NCBI RefSeq assembly: GCF_014640555.1
Contig: NZ_BMHE01000045.1
Location: forward strand, 1-63,629
Direction of reading: 5' to 3'
Length of the DNA stretch: 63,629 bases
From: Paenibacillus marchantiophytorum
GTDB lineage: Bacteria; Bacillota; Bacilli; Paenibacillales; NBRC-103111
A program made the position numbers and the translations under genes. The notes under the pieces were generated by a model that was not told the origin of the DNA, did no database searches, and was given only the letters and a program-made list of their open reading frames with translations. This document shows, piece by piece, positions 29,042 through 39,433 of this stretch; the stretch's first letter is position 1, and each line of letters begins with the position of its first letter.

Positions 29042-30339
29042 GTGAGCCGAATCTTGCTTGTTGATGATGAAATCTATGCCATTGAAGGACTTAAATATAA
29101 CTTGGAATGGGAATCTCTGGGGTTTACAGAGGTTTTGGAAGCGTATAATATCGACATGGCCAAAAAGATCATAGCGGAACATCCCATTGATATCATGATA
29201 TGCGATATAGAAATGCCCAATGGCAATGGACTTCAACTGATGGAATGGTGAAATCGAATTATCCTTCTATGGTTGTCGTGTTTCTTACTTGTCATTCGGA
29301 ATTTGATTATGCGAAAAAAGCGGTTCAATTGGGCGTATTTGATTATATCGTTAAGCCCGTAAACTTCTCGGAATTCGAAGAGATTATCGTGAAAGCATTG
29401 GAAATCCGTAAAAAAGAGCTGGGGTTCGTTGAGATCAAAGAGACGTACGAAAGGTTCTACCCGCTGTGGGAGGCCAAAAAGCCGCTGCTAATTGAACGAA
29501 TATGGCAAGATTATTTGGATGAGCGGATCTCCAATGACCCCGTTAAGATGGAAGTCGAGCTGCAAGAAGTCGGACTGACCATTTCTGACAACTTTACGAT
29601 CCTGCCCATTCTGATCAGTGTGGAGAAGTGGCAGCGAGAATTCAGTTCCAGAGATGAGGAAGTCCTTGAGTATGCCATTCGAAACGCGGCTGCGGAACTG
29701 GTCGTCGGGCAGGATAACGGACTTGCCTTGCAGGATCATTCCGGCATCAATGTGATCTTCATCTACTCGGACGGAAGCGGGCCGCTTCCCCTGGAAGACT
29801 GGCGTCTGAGATGCGAAACCTTTATTCGAGCCTGCAACGAACATTTTTATTGCCATGTATCCTGTTACATCGGAAATTGGGCGGTCATCCAGGACTTATA
29901 CCGTGTATATCAAGATTTGATCGCTATGGAAAGCAACAATATCAGCCTATCCAATCAGGCTTTCATGTACCAACGGCAATTCGGCCGCAAAGGTGAAAAA
30001 ACGATGATTGAAATGGTGAAGACCTATATCAAAGAGAACTTGACCGCGGAAATAACCCGCGAAGATATAGCGGCGTTTGTTCATTTAAACCCGGCGTATT
30101 TGTCGCGCTTTTTTAAGAAAGAAACCGGTGAGACACTCACCGATTTCATAACGTTCGAACGAATGAAGATGGCCAGGGATCTCTTAACGGGGACGGATGC
30201 TACCATCAGTCAAATTGCAGTTTCTCTGGGCTATACGCATTTTTCTCATTTTTCGAAAATGTTTAAACGCACCTATCAGATGACGCCGCATGAATTGCGT
30301 AAATGGAAGAATGAAGATACGGGGGGGCGAGGCAGATGA
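29042..30339 (+). pseudogene. frameshifted YesN-type response regulator
   Basis: GTG 29042, after a GGGGG site, opens a receiver domain with LVDDE and phospho-acceptor Asp55 (ICDIEMPNGNG). It stops after LMEW at 29251. One frame over, VKSNYPSMVVVFLTCHSEFDYAKKAVQLGVFDYIVKP resumes the same domain. Adding one G at about 29248 (GG to GGG) would restore a full regulator of about 430 residues. The remainder ends in a typical AraC double helix-turn-helix (IAAFVHLNPAYLSRFFKKETGETLTDF). Its stop overlaps the intact kinase start by 4 bp. If the base is really missing, the kinase has no working partner here. Confidence 0.75.
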
Positions 30340-32066
30340 ATGACAAGAGTAGGAATTCGCTAATCTTCAAATTTGTAAGCGTATTTATCCTAGTGTCCCT
30401 TCCTTTGTTTTTATTGTTGTTTTTCAGTAACAGCTATGCGATGAACTTGGTTCGCGATCAAGTTGCCCAAACCAATTCGAGCCTATTAAGCGGGCAAATG
30501 AGCCATATTGACAGTAAGTTATCGGAAATCAATACCTACATGTTCAGGCTGGCCTTCCAAGATCCGGCGGTCATTTCCTTGGAACGGCAGCCTCGCGGAA
30601 GCGATGAATATTTAATGACGCGAATCGCTGCGGCCAATACGATGGAGAAGGATATTAACTACTACAGCGAATTGGGTGCTTTATTCATTTATTCGGCCAA
30701 AACGCAAGATCTTGTGATGACAAGAGCGAACGGGTCGGAAATTCCGCAGAACAAAGGGACAGAGGATTTCATGTATGAATGGATGCGCAGCGAGGGACAA
30801 TTCGTGGAACATGGGGATGGATGGAGGACCGTGAAGGTCGCGGGCATTCCATGTCTGATTCATGTCGTCAAGTCAGGGGCGAGTCTCTACGTAGGGAGCA
30901 TCATCCCCATTCAAAGCTTGGCTGCTCCTTCCAACAAGGTTCAATTGGTCGCCGATGAGCAAATTATTTTCTTCTCTGATCAGGCAGAACCGTTAACGGC
31001 AACGACGATTTCCCCGGTATTTTTGCGCCAACTTACAGGCAAGATTCTCCAAACAGATAAATCCTTCCACACGGTGGAAATCCCGGATAAGTATTTATTG
31101 GTTACGAATCGCTCTCAGGTCTCTAATCTGATCATGACTGTTCTCCTACCAGAGAAAAATGTGTATAAACAGCTCTCTCTGCTGCAAAAATTAATCTACT
31201 TCCTGCCTTTTGTCATTGGCTGCTTGCTGATCATCAATTTAGTTTTATTAAAAAAAATCGTCGTGAACCCAATCCTTCGTGTTATTCGCGCAATGAGACG
31301 AATTCAGGATGGGGACTTGCAGTACAGGATGCCGCCTAGTCATTCCAAGGAACTGGCCTTGCTTTCGGAAACCTTTAATACCATGTCTGCTGAAATTTCA
31401 TCTTTGAAAATCAACGTCTATGAAGAGCATATTAAAACGCAGCAAGCCGAAATTAAGCATCTGCAATTGCAAATCAATCCTCATTTTTTATTAAATTCTT
31501 TAAATATCGCCTATAACCTAATTGCCACTAAGAAATCCGAATTAGCTCAGAAAATGATGGTGCATCTGATGCATTATTTCCGCTCCATGATCCGAAGCCC
31601 GCAGAAAATGGTCACGATCCGGGAAGAAATGAAGCACATCGACCACTATTTGCAAATACATAAGATGCGTTTTCCGCTGCATTTTGACTTCTCGATTGAA
31701 ATCGATGAGCATGTCGGCGAACTGCTTATTCCTTCTTTGATTTTCCAGCCTTTTGTCGAAAATGCCATTATCCATGGCATGGTGATGCAGGAGGAGGGCT
31801 TTCGTTTGATAATTAGCTGTTATGAAGAGCAAGCAGATCATAGCCGTGGCTTCTGGATACAGATTGCGGATAATGGCAATGGATTTTCGGAGCAAGCGTT
31901 GCGCAAGTTCGTGACAGACGGTCAGACATCTGGGGATGCAGGGAATTTGGGCATGCACAATGTGAAACAAAGACTGCAAGCCTATTATGCCAATGAGGCC
32001 CGACTTATGATTGGAAATGGGCTGGAAAAAGGGGCGGTCGTTCGTCTTTTTATACCCAAGAAGTAA
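30336..32066 (+). CDS. YesM-type sensor histidine kinase
   Basis: An intact 576-residue membrane sensor kinase. It has a membrane helix near residues 10-30, a short extracellular sensing domain, a second helix near 282-305 and HAMP (about 305-360). The phospho-His block LQINPHFLLNSLNIA follows at about 378, and the ATP-binding block has FQPFVENAIIHG, IADNGNGF and GNLGMHNVKQRL. Its ATG overlaps the stop of the regulator gene. It precedes a complete importer and should sense that importer's substrate. Confidence 0.92.
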   Translation: MNDKSRNSLIFKFVSVFILVSLPLFLLLFFSNSYAMNLVRDQVAQTNSSLLSGQMSHIDSKLSEINTYMFRLAFQDPAVISLERQPRGSDEYLMTRIAAANTMEKDINYYSELGALFIYSAKTQDLVMTRANGSEIPQNKGTEDFMYEWMRSEGQFVEHGDGWRTVKVAGIPCLIHVVKSGASLYVGSIIPIQSLAAPSNKVQLVADEQIIFFSDQAEPLTATTISPVFLRQLTGKILQTDKSFHTVEIPDKYLLVTNRSQVSNLIMTVLLPEKNVYKQLSLLQKLIYFLPFVIGCLLIINLVLLKKIVVNPILRVIRAMRRIQDGDLQYRMPPSHSKELALLSETFNTMSAEISSLKINVYEEHIKTQQAEIKHLQLQINPHFLLNSLNIAYNLIATKKSELAQKMMVHLMHYFRSMIRSPQKMVTIREEMKHIDHYLQIHKMRFPLHFDFSIEIDEHVGELLIPSLIFQPFVENAIIHGMVMQEEGFRLIISCYEEQADHSRGFWIQIADNGNGFSEQALRKFVTDGQTSGDAGNLGMHNVKQRLQAYYANEARLMIGNGLEKGAVVRLFIPKK

Positions 32067-32156
32067 CTTGAGTGATAGGTTCGGTATCTTGAGCGCTATC
32101 TGATGTAAGCTGATCCCTCTACAATTAAGAAGAGAAATAGAGTGGAGGGTAGCGGA

Positions 32157-33059
32157 ATGGCAAAGAAATATAGCAGTCTGATTCTAATGACTCTGCCAGG
32201 CGTGTTGTATTTATTTATTAACAATTACTTGCCTATGCTTGGCACATTCATTGCGTTTAAGAACATTAACTACACCAAAGGAATTTTCCATAGCGACTGG
32301 GTGGGCTTTAAAAACTTTGAATTTCTATTCAAATCACAGGATGCCTTCATCATTACCCGCAATACGCTGCTCTACAATGGAACATTTATCATCGTTAATA
32401 ATTTAATTATTGCCCTGCTGGTAGCGCTATTGTTGAACGAGATCAAAAATCGCTTCGCACGCAATTTGTACCAAAGTATTATGCTGCTGCCTTTTTTGAT
32501 TTCTTTTAGCATCGTTGGTTATATTGTTCTGGCTTTTTTCAGTATCGAACATGGTTTTATTAATAAAGTCATTTTTCCGTTCTTGCATATACAACCGATT
32601 GAATGGTATTTGGAGTCCAAATACTGGCCTTACATCCTTGTTATCGTGAATACGTGGAAATATGTCGGTTATTCAAGCTTGATCTATTTTGCCGCTATGA
32701 TCGGCATTAATCAGGAATATTATGAGGCTGCCCGCATGGACGGCGCGAATCGCTGGCTGCAGATGACGAAGATCACGCTTCCGCTGATCCGTCCGGTGGT
32801 GATCGTTGTGGTGCTGATCCTGATTGGCCGCATCTTTTATGCCGATTTCGGCATGTTCTTCCAAGTCCCTCTCAATACAGGCATTTTGTTCTCGACTACC
32901 AATGTAATTGATACTTACGTCTACCGGGCTTTATTGGTAACAGGTGATATCGGCATGTCTTCGGCTGCGGGTTTATACCAATCAACAGTGGGATTCGTGC
33001 TCGTCATCATCGCCAATATGCTGGTCAGAAAATGGGATAAAGAGAGCGCTTTATTTTAG
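32157..33059 (+). CDS. LplB-type sugar ABC transporter permease
   Basis: A CUT1 permease of about 300 residues and six helices, starting MAKKYSSLILMTLPGVLYLFINNYLPM. The EAA loop near residue 190 reads EAARMDGANRWLQMTKITLP. A GTG at 32142 is in frame, but GGAGGG lies between it and ATG 32157, so the later start is used. It is followed 12 bp downstream by its partner permease. The substrate is probably a polysaccharide fragment handled by the beta-helix and lyase enzymes downstream. Confidence 0.92.
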   Translation: MAKKYSSLILMTLPGVLYLFINNYLPMLGTFIAFKNINYTKGIFHSDWVGFKNFEFLFKSQDAFIITRNTLLYNGTFIIVNNLIIALLVALLLNEIKNRFARNLYQSIMLLPFLISFSIVGYIVLAFFSIEHGFINKVIFPFLHIQPIEWYLESKYWPYILVIVNTWKYVGYSSLIYFAAMIGINQEYYEAARMDGANRWLQMTKITLPLIRPVVIVVVLILIGRIFYADFGMFFQVPLNTGILFSTTNVIDTYVYRALLVTGDIGMSSAAGLYQSTVGFVLVIIANMLVRKWDKESALF

Positions 33060-33071
33060 AGGGGGATACGT

Positions 33072-33998
33072 ATGGAAGTGAAGATGGTTAATCAAAAACG
33101 GTTTCGAACGCAGCGGGAAGGACCACCTTGGACGAGCGGTTTATTGCATGGTTTCTTCTTAGTGATGTGTGTATTTTGTTTATTTCCGATTGTGCTGGTG
33201 CTAATCGCTTCTTTTACGGATGAAAGTATTCTGCGTGCAGGCGGTTACACCTATTTCCCGAAAATATGGAGCACAGCCGCTTACCGCTATTTATTTATCG
33301 ACATTCATCAATTATTTCGAGCTTACGGCGTGACCATTGTTATTACCGTGGGGGGGACTTTAACCAGCTTATTCATTTCAAGTTTAGTCGCATACCCTAT
33401 GTCTCGTCAGGATTTTCCGTATCGCAAGATACTTTCCTTTTATGTGTTTTTTACGATTTTATTAAATGGCGGTTTGGTTCCTTGGTATTTGGTCTACACC
33501 CAAATCATTGATTTGAGAGACACGATCTGGGCACTTATGATTCCTGGACTGCTTATGAATGGATTTAATGTGCTGATCATGAGAACTTTTTTCTCGAACT
33601 CCGTTCCGATTTCGGTGATTGAGTCTGCTCGTATTGACGGGGCCGGAGAATGGCGGATCTTTTTTCAACTCGTACTCCCGCTCTCGGTATCTGTGCTGGC
33701 AACGATTGGGATGTTCACCACGCTGGCTTACTGGAACGATTGGTTTAATGGATTGATTTTTATTAGCGATTCCAACTATTTCAGTATTCAATACTTAATG
33801 ACCAAAGCTTTATTGAATATTCAGTTCTTATCCTCACATACGGAAAATGCGAATTCTGCCAAATTAATTTCGGAAATGCCCCAAAATTCCATTATCATGG
33901 CAATGGCGGTTATTGGCATAGGTCCTATTCTTATTTCTTATCCTTTTTTTCAAAAGTATTTGGTGAAAGGTCTCACTGTGGGCTCGGTTAAAGGCTAG
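33072..33998 (+). CDS. YtcP-type sugar ABC transporter permease
   Basis: The second permease, 308 residues, with six helices, the EAA loop ESARIDGAGEWRIFFQLVLP near residue 187 and the usual tail FQKYLVKGLTVGSVKG. The first 20 residues are extra and basic; an internal ATG at 33084 is an alternative start. GAGGGGG precedes the chosen ATG. It is intact and lies in the standard permease-permease-lipoprotein array. Confidence 0.92.
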   Translation: MEVKMVNQKRFRTQREGPPWTSGLLHGFFLVMCVFCLFPIVLVLIASFTDESILRAGGYTYFPKIWSTAAYRYLFIDIHQLFRAYGVTIVITVGGTLTSLFISSLVAYPMSRQDFPYRKILSFYVFFTILLNGGLVPWYLVYTQIIDLRDTIWALMIPGLLMNGFNVLIMRTFFSNSVPISVIESARIDGAGEWRIFFQLVLPLSVSVLATIGMFTTLAYWNDWFNGLIFISDSNYFSIQYLMTKALLNIQFLSSHTENANSAKLISEMPQNSIIMAMAVIGIGPILISYPFFQKYLVKGLTVGSVKG

Positions 33999-34093
33999 TA
34001 CTAGATTTAATGGAGGGGGTGATTCATCTAAGCCACGTAAGGGGAAAAGGCTAGCTGCACGACAAAACAACATTTGGGGGAGACTTGGTCACA

Positions 34094-35614
34094 ATGAAAA
34101 AGGTTATCGTAATGACGACGGCAATTCTCACATTAAGTACTGTACTAGCAGGCTGCAGTCCTTCGGCGACGAAGGAAAATACAGCGAAAAGTACTCCAGA
34201 AAATACGAAGGGTCAGGCTTCTACTACGAAACTGAATCCGTATAAGCTAACAATCGTTTACGCAACAGGCGCGGTTCCCAAGGACCTTAAAGCTGTGCAA
34301 GACAAGATGAATGCCTATTTAACGGACAAAATTAACGCTACAGTTGAGCTCAAGCCGATTGAGTGGGGAACTTGGATCGAGAAGACCAATCTGATGATTG
34401 CTACGAATGAGCAAATGGACGTGATGATGACGGCGGGCGGACTTGGTTATTCGCAAAATGTAGCCAAAGGTGCATTTCTGCCTTTAGATGAACTCATTGC
34501 CAAATACGGGGCCGATGTAACGAAGGCTTTGCAGCCGCAGTTTCTGGATGGAACAAGGATCGGCGGGAAGATTTACGGACTTCCAACGAACAAAGAATTT
34601 GCTAGTGTAGACGGCATTTTGTTCAATAAGGCGTTAGTCGATAAATATAAATTTGATATCAGCAAAGTGAACAAGCTCGAGGATCTGGAGCCTATGCTGC
34701 AAACGATTAAAGACAATGAACCAGGCATCGTTCCTTTCTTTGGACAAGAGGGGCGTCAGATGAGCAATTTTGCCGTCAGCTCTTCGTCGTTCGATAATCT
34801 TGGCGATTATTTGGGTGGCTTGGACCGTTCCAGCAAAGAGTTGAAAGTGGTCGATATTTTTGAATCCAAAGTGTTCATGGACTATGCGAAGCTGGCACGC
34901 AAATGGTATCAGGCGAAGTATATGAATCTCGATGCGGCAACGGTCAAAGATTTTGGCGCTATGCAAGCTGGCAAGGCATTCGCCATGTATTCGGAGCTGA
35001 AACCTGGCAAAGATGCCGAAATGTCCTCAGCCTGGGGAGTTAAGGTCGTTCAGAAAGAAATGGTGAACACGCCCATAACGTTGAACACAACAGGGATTAT
35101 GACGGCCATTCCCAAAACTTCGAAAGATCCTAACCGGGCTATGATGTTCCTAAACATGCTTTACGGCGATAAAACGCTGCTTAATCTGTTTGATTTCGGT
35201 GTTGAAGGAACCCATTATGTGAAAAAGGATGAGACAACGATTGATTTCCCTGCTGGGGTTGATGCGGCATCTGTTGGCTATAAAAACGAGCCTTGGATGT
35301 GGGGTAATCAAATGCTGACCTATTTATTCCCCAATGAAGATCCGAAGAAATGGGAGAAATTCAGAACATTCAATGAAACAGCCGACAAGTCGCCTGCGCT
35401 TGGATTTGCCTGGAATTCCGAATCTTTAACGCAGGAAGTGGCCGCCAGCAACAGCGTGCTCAAGCAATACCAACAGGCGATTATGTCCGGTTCCGTGGAC
35501 CCTGAAGTCTATATTCCCAAAATGGTTGCTGCCCTGAAAAGCGCAGGCATAGACAAAATTATGGCAGAGAAACAAAAGCAATTGAATGAATGGAGCGCGA
35601 CAGCCAAAAAGTAA
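34094..35614 (+). CDS. extracellular sugar-binding lipoprotein
   Basis: A 506-residue solute-binding lipoprotein with signal MKKVIVMTTAILTLSTVLAGC; lipobox LAGC, acyl-Cys about residue 21. It belongs to the LplA-like group of extracellular solute-binding proteins and ends DKIMAEKQKQLNEWSATAKK, the same final helix seen in the remnant at 22471. TTG 34085 is in frame but sits too near the GGGGGAG site, so ATG 34094 is preferred. It completes the importer at 32157-33998 and should capture oligosaccharides at the cell surface. Confidence 0.92.
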   Translation: MKKVIVMTTAILTLSTVLAGCSPSATKENTAKSTPENTKGQASTTKLNPYKLTIVYATGAVPKDLKAVQDKMNAYLTDKINATVELKPIEWGTWIEKTNLMIATNEQMDVMMTAGGLGYSQNVAKGAFLPLDELIAKYGADVTKALQPQFLDGTRIGGKIYGLPTNKEFASVDGILFNKALVDKYKFDISKVNKLEDLEPMLQTIKDNEPGIVPFFGQEGRQMSNFAVSSSSFDNLGDYLGGLDRSSKELKVVDIFESKVFMDYAKLARKWYQAKYMNLDAATVKDFGAMQAGKAFAMYSELKPGKDAEMSSAWGVKVVQKEMVNTPITLNTTGIMTAIPKTSKDPNRAMMFLNMLYGDKTLLNLFDFGVEGTHYVKKDETTIDFPAGVDAASVGYKNEPWMWGNQMLTYLFPNEDPKKWEKFRTFNETADKSPALGFAWNSESLTQEVAASNSVLKQYQQAIMSGSVDPEVYIPKMVAALKSAGIDKIMAEKQKQLNEWSATAKK

Positions 35615-35626
35615 CTACTTGTTTAA

Positions 35627-35652
35627 GGGGGACCTATTTGATTAGGTTCCCC
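35627..35652 (+). terminator. terminator-like hairpin after the binding protein
   Basis: GGGGGACCTA pairs with TAGGTTCCCC (one G-T pair) round TTTGAT. The tail is weak in T, so it may act as an mRNA 3'-end stabiliser or partial terminator before the beta-helix gene. Confidence 0.55.
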
Positions 35653-35710
35653 ACCTATCTTATAATCCCAGACCGCGCTTGAGCGCTAATTTGAAACGGG
35701 GGAAAATCAT

Positions 35711-37507
35711 ATGTTCATGATGAAGCGATTGACGTTCTTTTTATTCCTATTGGTTGCTATGATAGGTTCTTTAGGCGGGTTGCATGCGAAAGCCGCAGGT
35801 GCAAATCTAGTCCATTCGTGGTCTCCTCCATCAGGCACCGCTGCGAATTCGACCTTCACAGTTCAGGTGAAACCATCGGATGAGGCGGCATGGATGGATC
35901 TATATGAATACAATGTAAAAGTAGGTCATCAGGATGGTACGAATTTCGATTCATCGTATGTGAATTTTGATTTTTCCGGTTCATTAGACGTAAAAGTAAC
36001 CTACGATGCAGGAACGATTAGCTCCTATAATATTACGCCATCTTCCTATGGCATTCAGGCAGTCCAGACGGGGAATACACTCTCTTTCTCCGTGGTACAA
36101 GACAATCTTTCGCCACGTAAAATCGTCGTGCGTATCAATAACAGTTGGGATACAGGCGTCTTGCATATCCTAACGAATCCGCTTGAGACCAATGCTCCGT
36201 CGCAGACAGCGTCCAATGTGTATCTCATTAATCCGGGAGATGCCATCCCCCTGGAGCTGCCGGCCGGCAAAGATACGTACTATTTTAAAGCTGGCGAGCA
36301 TACGCTGCCCAAAGGTTCATGGGCGGAAGTGGATCTTGGCGCTGTCTATGCGATTGACAAAATTGGTCTTGAGCAGGCGCCTTTATACACGAATGGCCCT
36401 GAGTATCCGAATAAGTTTATCGTTGAATCCAAAGTCAATGCGGGTGACGCTTACACGACGGCCTATGACGGGACAAGCAACAGTTTGCTGGGATCGATAA
36501 CCAAGAGCTTTCCAGCCAAAAATGCGAGATATGTGAGGCTGCGGCTGCTCGGAAGCAATGTGACTTCGGGGTATTTGTTTAGCAGTACCGTCACAGAATT
36601 TAAGGTTATGCAAGCTGGCAGCACGACGAATCTAGCTTTGAATCATGGGATAGCCGGGGCCTTCCCCAGCTACACGCAATTATTCGACGGCAATTCGCTG
36701 ACCCAATTTGGCTCAAAAAAGGGGTATGGCAACTGGCACCCGGGAGAGTCATTCTATATTTCCAAGAATAATACGACGGTCTACCTGCAGCCAGGTGCAG
36801 TTGTACATGGCTCCATTTCATCTGATGGCGTCAGCAATGTGACCATTAAAGGCCGTGGCATCCTCGATGGAAGCCTGCTGCAGCATGCGAACCCAAGCCC
36901 TGGAGAAGGAAGAACAGGCGCGATTTGGCTGAATAATGGAAGCGACAATACGATCGAAGGCATTACGATTCAAGACGCCTGCATGTGGACGGTCGTGATG
37001 AATTTCTCAACAAGGCCTACAGTTAGAAACGTCAATATTATCACTTACGTGGCGAATGCAGATGGCATCCACTTTTCTGGCAGTACGAACGGGCTGGTTA
37101 CGGGTTCATTCGTAAGAACGCCAGACGATAATATTGTCATGTACCACTATGGTCCAACCTCATTGAACACCGTTCAGAATAGTGTGCTGTGGGGAGATGA
37201 TGCGCATACCCTGCTCATTGGTTTGGGAACGGAGCCTAATGCCAATATCACCGATTTAACTTTTCAAAATTTGGATGTCCTTGCCCAACAGGGGGTTGTG
37301 GATCTTGCGAAATTTAACGGTGTCATGAAGTTATGGCCCAATGGCGGCAATGAAATTAAAAATGTCTTATTCAAAGACATCCGGATAGAGGCCTTCCGAG
37401 ACCCTGCCAAATCCGTCGTGTTTCAATTCCGAACCGATGAACGGTTTGCTGGAGAAGGCAATGGCCGAATTTCAAACGTCACGCTCGATAACATCACCTA
37501 TAAGGGG
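35711..37507 (+). pseudogene. secreted beta-helix polysaccharide-degrading protein, 5' part of a gene split by an insertion
   Basis: This frame encodes 599 residues. It starts with a signal peptide (MKRLTFFLFLLVAMIGSLGGL, cleavage near AKA-AG), then a beta-sandwich, a discoidin/CBM32-like domain (about 195-310) and a right-handed beta-helix (about 335-595). Helix blocks such as NADGIHFSGS, TPDDNIVMYHYG and WGDDAHTLLIG resemble GH28/GH49-type hydrolases in having paired Asp residues. The family cannot be fixed. The reading frame stops at 37510 only because of the insertion starting at 37506. The native gene continues at 44948 with GSGELTSLLSG, as shown by the paralogue at 46220, where YEGSGEQKALLKG is continuous. 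A truncated secreted protein could still be made. Confidence 0.8.
37497..37505. repeat. 9-bp target site duplication, left copy
   Basis: CCTATAAGG here and at 44939-44947 flank the inserted element exactly. The intact paralogue has a single corresponding CCTATGAGG, which supports a duplication made on insertion. Confidence 0.85.
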
Positions 37508-37510
37508 TAA

Positions 37511-37528
37511 TACCAGCGTAGCTGACAC
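37511..37528 (+). repeat. element end motif, copy 1
   Basis: TACCAGCGTAGCTGACAC forms the core of the left terminal repeat. Further copies are at 43560-43578 and 44662-44680 (same strand) and 44916-44934 (opposite strand). Confidence 0.85.
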
Positions 37529-37617
37529 CACCCGCAAACACATGGATAAAAATGTAAGAACCCTCCGAGTTTGGAGAGTTCGTATTATTAGTGATAAATG
37601 TACCATTGCAGCCTGTT

Positions 37618-37650
37618 TGTTCAACTAACGTTTCCGTTAGCGTAATGAAG
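37618..37650 (+). repeat. possible recombinase site, left copy
   Basis: The stretch contains CTAACGTTTCCGTTAG, a 6-bp inverted repeat round TTTC, followed by CG-AATGAA. A diverged direct copy lies at 39387-39419. The pair brackets the shikimate-kinase-like and tyrosine recombinase genes, as attachment sites of a small integrated cassette would. Confidence 0.4.
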
Positions 37651-37859
37651 TCGGGACGAACGACGAACGCCTGCCGTCATTGTTTTAAAGGAGATGATGA
37701 AGAGGATTCCGTGTTGGTATCGTTTGAAATAAGTTCATTATTTCATTGACTGCTCTATTCTCCCGTTTTTAGCTCGGATTCTTTAATTTCCCTAACCCTT
37801 TGCACGATCTTATCCTTGAGAATCTCGAGTTTGTACCTGTGTTACCACCCTATGGAGTT

Positions 37860-38360
37860 TCATTCACTTTTTTGTATTTTCTCTATAATTTGACTAACAC
37901 AATGTTCAATATCCTTATTTGAGCAATCAAGAGTTTTATCACTATACTTAATGTATAGAGGAACTCTTTCCTCGTAAACGTCCTTAAGACTATTTCCTTT
38001 CTTTATTACAATGCCTCTGGTTGTTATGTTTACTAGTCTTCTTTTAATTTCTTCATATGGGACATGTAAATAAATAATCTGTCCACTCTGTTTAAGCACA
38101 TTCATAGCTTTTTCTGAATATATAACACTTCCACCTGTAGATATAATGCAATTTTTTAGTTGCAATTCAGACACAATTTTTTCTTCAACTTCCATAAATT
38201 TTTCGATACCATCATTATCAATTATATCTTGTAATAACCTACCTTCATATTGTTGTATAACAATATCTGTATCCACGTAATCCATTCCTAAAGCTTTTGA
38301 AAGCAACACACCTAAAGTGCTTTTACCAGCTCCGGACATACCTATAAGAACTATATTCAT
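37860..38360 (-). CDS. shikimate-kinase-like small-molecule kinase
   Basis: A 166-residue P-loop kinase of the shikimate kinase (AroK/AroL) family. Walker A is GMSGAGKST at residues 8-16, then DYVDTDIVIQ (the family's DxD) and STGGSV (the shikimate-contacting GGG-like loop, here GGS). Length is standard. TGAGGATGAT precedes the ATG. The gene is AT-rich and lies on the inserted element, away from any aromatic biosynthesis gene, so it is probably an accessory kinase; true shikimate activity is uncertain because the glycine triplet is GGS rather than GGG. It is transcribed in the same direction as the recombinase pseudogene. Confidence 0.8.
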   Translation of the reverse strand: MNIVLIGMSGAGKSTLGVLLSKALGMDYVDTDIVIQQYEGRLLQDIIDNDGIEKFMEVEEKIVSELQLKNCIISTGGSVIYSEKAMNVLKQSGQIIYLHVPYEEIKRRLVNITTRGIVIKKGNSLKDVYEERVPLYIKYSDKTLDCSNKDIEHCVSQIIEKIQKSE

Positions 38361-38466
38361 ATCATCCTCACTTTTGTTATGGTTTCGTTAAACTATTCGG
38401 CATTATCCATAAATATCCTTCATGGCGTTATACTGCCCTTTAGTTGAGAAGTGACCGATGATGGCC

Positions 38467-39308
38467 TTAAAAGTACCGACGATATAATGCTCTCCTACGC
38501 TCACCGCGCAGCTGAGCATAAATCTGTGTAGTAGATGCTTTTTCATGCCCAAGCATACCCTGAATAAATTCTAGCGGTGCACCGTTATCTAGTAATTGAC
38601 ATGCATATGTGTGACGGAATCGATGAGGATATACATTAGCATTAATTCCCCTCGTTTTGCCAGCTTTTTTAATGCCCAACGTATTGTTGGAATCGACAAT
38701 CGTCGGGTCGGATTCGTTTCAGTAACAAACAATGCTTTACAAGTATCCCCACGGCTCTCTAAATATCTCTTTAACCAAACCTTGCATTCGGTAGTGAAAT
38801 ATACCTCTCTTTATTTAGAACCCTTACCATTCACAATTGCTGAATAGTTCTCCCAATTAACATCTTCAATATTTATTTTCTGAACCTCTCCAACACGGCA
38901 GCCTGTACAGTACAGAAACTCCAACAGAGCATGCTCCCGATGAGAATGACAGGTAATTTTAAGATGAATAACATCCTCCTCAACTAGGAATTTCGGAATA
39001 CGTTTGTCCATCTTAGGTTCTCTCAACTTGTGAGAAGGATTCCTTGTCATATGGCCTTCTTCAAATGCAAAGCGAAATAGGGAGCGTACAAATCGAATTC
39101 GATGACCTAAGCTACTTGGTTTTAATCGCTCTGATGCTCTTGCAAAATAATCTTTTAGCATATTTAAGGATATTTCTTCAATCTCCAGATTACCCAGTTC
39201 ACGAATCAACATGTTGAGTTGTAGAAAGTATGCTTTCATGGTATGCGAGCTGAACCCCAGGATACGTTTGTCAGCTTCATACAGCATCCATAACTCCTTC
39301 AATGTCAT
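38467..39308 (-). pseudogene. tyrosine recombinase (XerC/D-like integrase), disrupted
   Basis: The ATG at 39308 follows GGGAGGG. The first 165 residues contain the SAM-like core-binding domain and the catalytic start CTGCRVGEVQKI with the first Arg. A nonsense codon (TAA at 38811-38813, probably from GAA in GSKEREVYF) stops it. The frame then continues REVYFTTECKVWLKRYLE to a second lesion at an A run (38665-38670 on this strand, seemingly one base short). After it HRFRHTYACQLL, LGHEKASTTQIYAQL supply the remaining catalytic residues. All R-H-R-H-Y positions are still recognisable, so inactivation is recent. It probably once mobilised this segment. Confidence 0.8.
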
Positions 39309-39386
39309 AATAAAAACCCTCCCAAATATATGTTATCTCTAGCTTTGCTAGAATTGGGAGGATTTAATCTTAACGCTTAAGCTGTG

Positions 39387-39419
39387 TGTTGTACTAGCGT
39401 TCACCGTTAGGGGAATGAA
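39387..39419 (+). repeat. possible recombinase site, right copy
   Basis: CTAGCGTTCACCGTTAG followed by GGGAATGAA resembles the 37618-37650 sequence in the same orientation. It lies about 80 bp upstream of the recombinase start. Confidence 0.4.
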
Positions 39420-39433
39420 TTAAGGTTCTTGAT

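Noticed and set aside
37860..38360. Aromatic-pathway aroK as a core gene
   Set aside because: It sits on an inserted, AT-rich element with no other aro genes and an altered glycine loop, so a specific gene symbol is not justified.
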